From Paracoccaceae bacterium (GTDB lineage Bacteria > Pseudomonadota > Alphaproteobacteria > Rhodobacterales > Rhodobacteraceae): 45,842 nucleotides of DNA. The stretch spans positions 1 through 45,842 of the forward strand of contig JACONJ010000029.1 of NCBI GenBank assembly GCA_014323785.1, given 5' to 3'. Position numbers and translations under genes: made by a program. Below, piece after piece: positions 45,325 through 45,842 of this stretch (position 1 is the stretch's first letter; each line of letters opens with the position of its first letter). The notes below the pieces were generated by a model that was given only the letters and a program-made list of their open reading frames with translations, was not told the origin of the DNA and did no database searches.

Positions 45325-45842
45325 TTACACTTCCTTGATCTGCATGCTCATCTGTTGTTCGTCGGGCAGCCGTGCCGCCTCCACCACCAGATCCGTCCAC
45401 ACCCCAACCAGCCCGTTATAGAACACGGCTTCCTGGGCGTCCTTTCGTTTTTCGCAGTGGCCGTGCATGGCATAGGCCAGGGCGTTAACATGTGCCGCCT
45501 GTTCCCCGCCCATGCGTTTGATGGTCCGGGCGGCTTCCCGCTCCCCGCCCTCCTCATAGGCGTTTATCAGGTATTGGCAGGCCATCCATGCCGGGCATTT
45601 CTGAAGGTCCGGGGCCTCACCCAATGCGTCCCGTTGCGTCAGGGCCACCTTGCCCGCGCGGGCGATAATTACCCGTTCCCGTGTAATGGCGTCAACCGAA
45701 ATTCCCTGCGCCCGTGCCATGGTATCGGCGAACCCGAAATCCCCCTGTTCATACCCGAATTGCGCATACCAGCGCAAGGCAAAACGGGTGGGCGCGTCAA
45801 ATTCATCATGCATCCCTTCGTTGTGGGCGTCAATCTCGTGAT
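45325..45842 (-). CDS. DUF1156 domain protein, C-terminal part (cut by window edge)
   Basis: The frame is open to the window edge (HEIDAHNEGMHDEFDAPTRF...), so the in-frame ATG at 45813 is probably not the start. The sequence TRFALRWYAQFGYEQGDFGF, VDAITRERVIIARAGKVALT, CPAWMACQYLINAYEEGGER and AVFYNGLVGVWTDLV matches the end of DUF1156 proteins, large methyltransferase-like proteins that precede DUF499 genes in predicted anti-phage loci. The catalytic region would lie outside the window. The stop TAA is one base from the DUF499 start, so they form an operon. Confidence 0.72.
   Translation of the reverse strand, partial: HEIDAHNEGMHDEFDAPTRFALRWYAQFGYEQGDFGFADTMARAQGISVDAITRERVIIARAGKVALTQRDALGEAPDLQKCPAWMACQYLINAYEEGGEREAARTIKRMGGEQAAHVNALAYAMHGHCEKRKDAQEAVFYNGLVGVWTDLVVEAARLPDEQQMSMQIKEV

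Overview
The window reads as a chromosomal segment of a high-GC alphaproteobacterium, most likely a Rhodobacteraceae (Rhodobacterales) member. The basis is gene content and order: anmK divergent from tyrS, olsB-bamE divergent from yceD-rpmF-plsX-fabH-ihfA-merR-tRNA-Pro, a two-domain dcd, accD-folC, an SdhE-type protein, a ccmABCDG cluster divergent from acnA, and GC-rich codon use. No database search was possible; family names come from recognising motifs and protein architecture.

Left end (1-1790): the leader-distal part of a subtype I-C CRISPR array with 27 repeats and 26 complete spacers. The leader and cas genes are outside the window. The degenerate last repeat ends 10 bp from the stop codon of anmK.

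1801-11169: housekeeping genes for murein recycling (anmK), translation (tyrS, rpmF, tRNA-Pro), membrane lipid synthesis (olsB, plsX, fabH), outer-membrane assembly (bamE), nucleoid structure (ihfA) and pyrimidine nucleotide supply (dcd). yceD carries an apparent one-base frameshift near its 3' end.

11166-21969: a defence island built into a type I restriction-modification locus. hsdM is coupled to dcd by an ATGA overlap and followed by hsdS. hsdR lies more than 4.8 kb downstream and is broken by an in-frame amber codon. The space between hsdS and hsdR holds a 59-codon ORF with a good promoter, a low-GC DUF6978 + DUF1828/DUF1829 pair, a decayed second copy of the hsdR 5' end, a small exported protein, a VapBC45-like toxin-antitoxin pair on the other strand, and an XRE-ImmA/IrrE protease gene followed by only the first 34 codons of a DUF4411 PIN-toxin gene. 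Three related sequences matching the 5' end of the ImmA gene and two copies of the hsdR 5' end mark seams between these pieces. I read this as a cargo slot that has been filled and rearranged several times.

22124-37330: host metabolism and repair: a fused TRAP permease, a cytochrome P450, uvrA, leuD, accD-folC, an XRE-SdhE fusion, a solitary beta-class DNA methyltransferase, and the cytochrome c maturation genes ccmG-D-C-B-A on the minus strand.

37535-45842: acnA, a 525-bp spacer with a strong GNRA-capped hairpin, a stand-alone OpuAC/ProX-type binding protein, and at the right edge a minus-strand operon of a truncated DUF1156 gene and a DUF499 ATPase with an N-terminal Swt1-type HEPN domain. 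These families are associated with predicted anti-phage loci, so a second defence island probably continues past the right edge.
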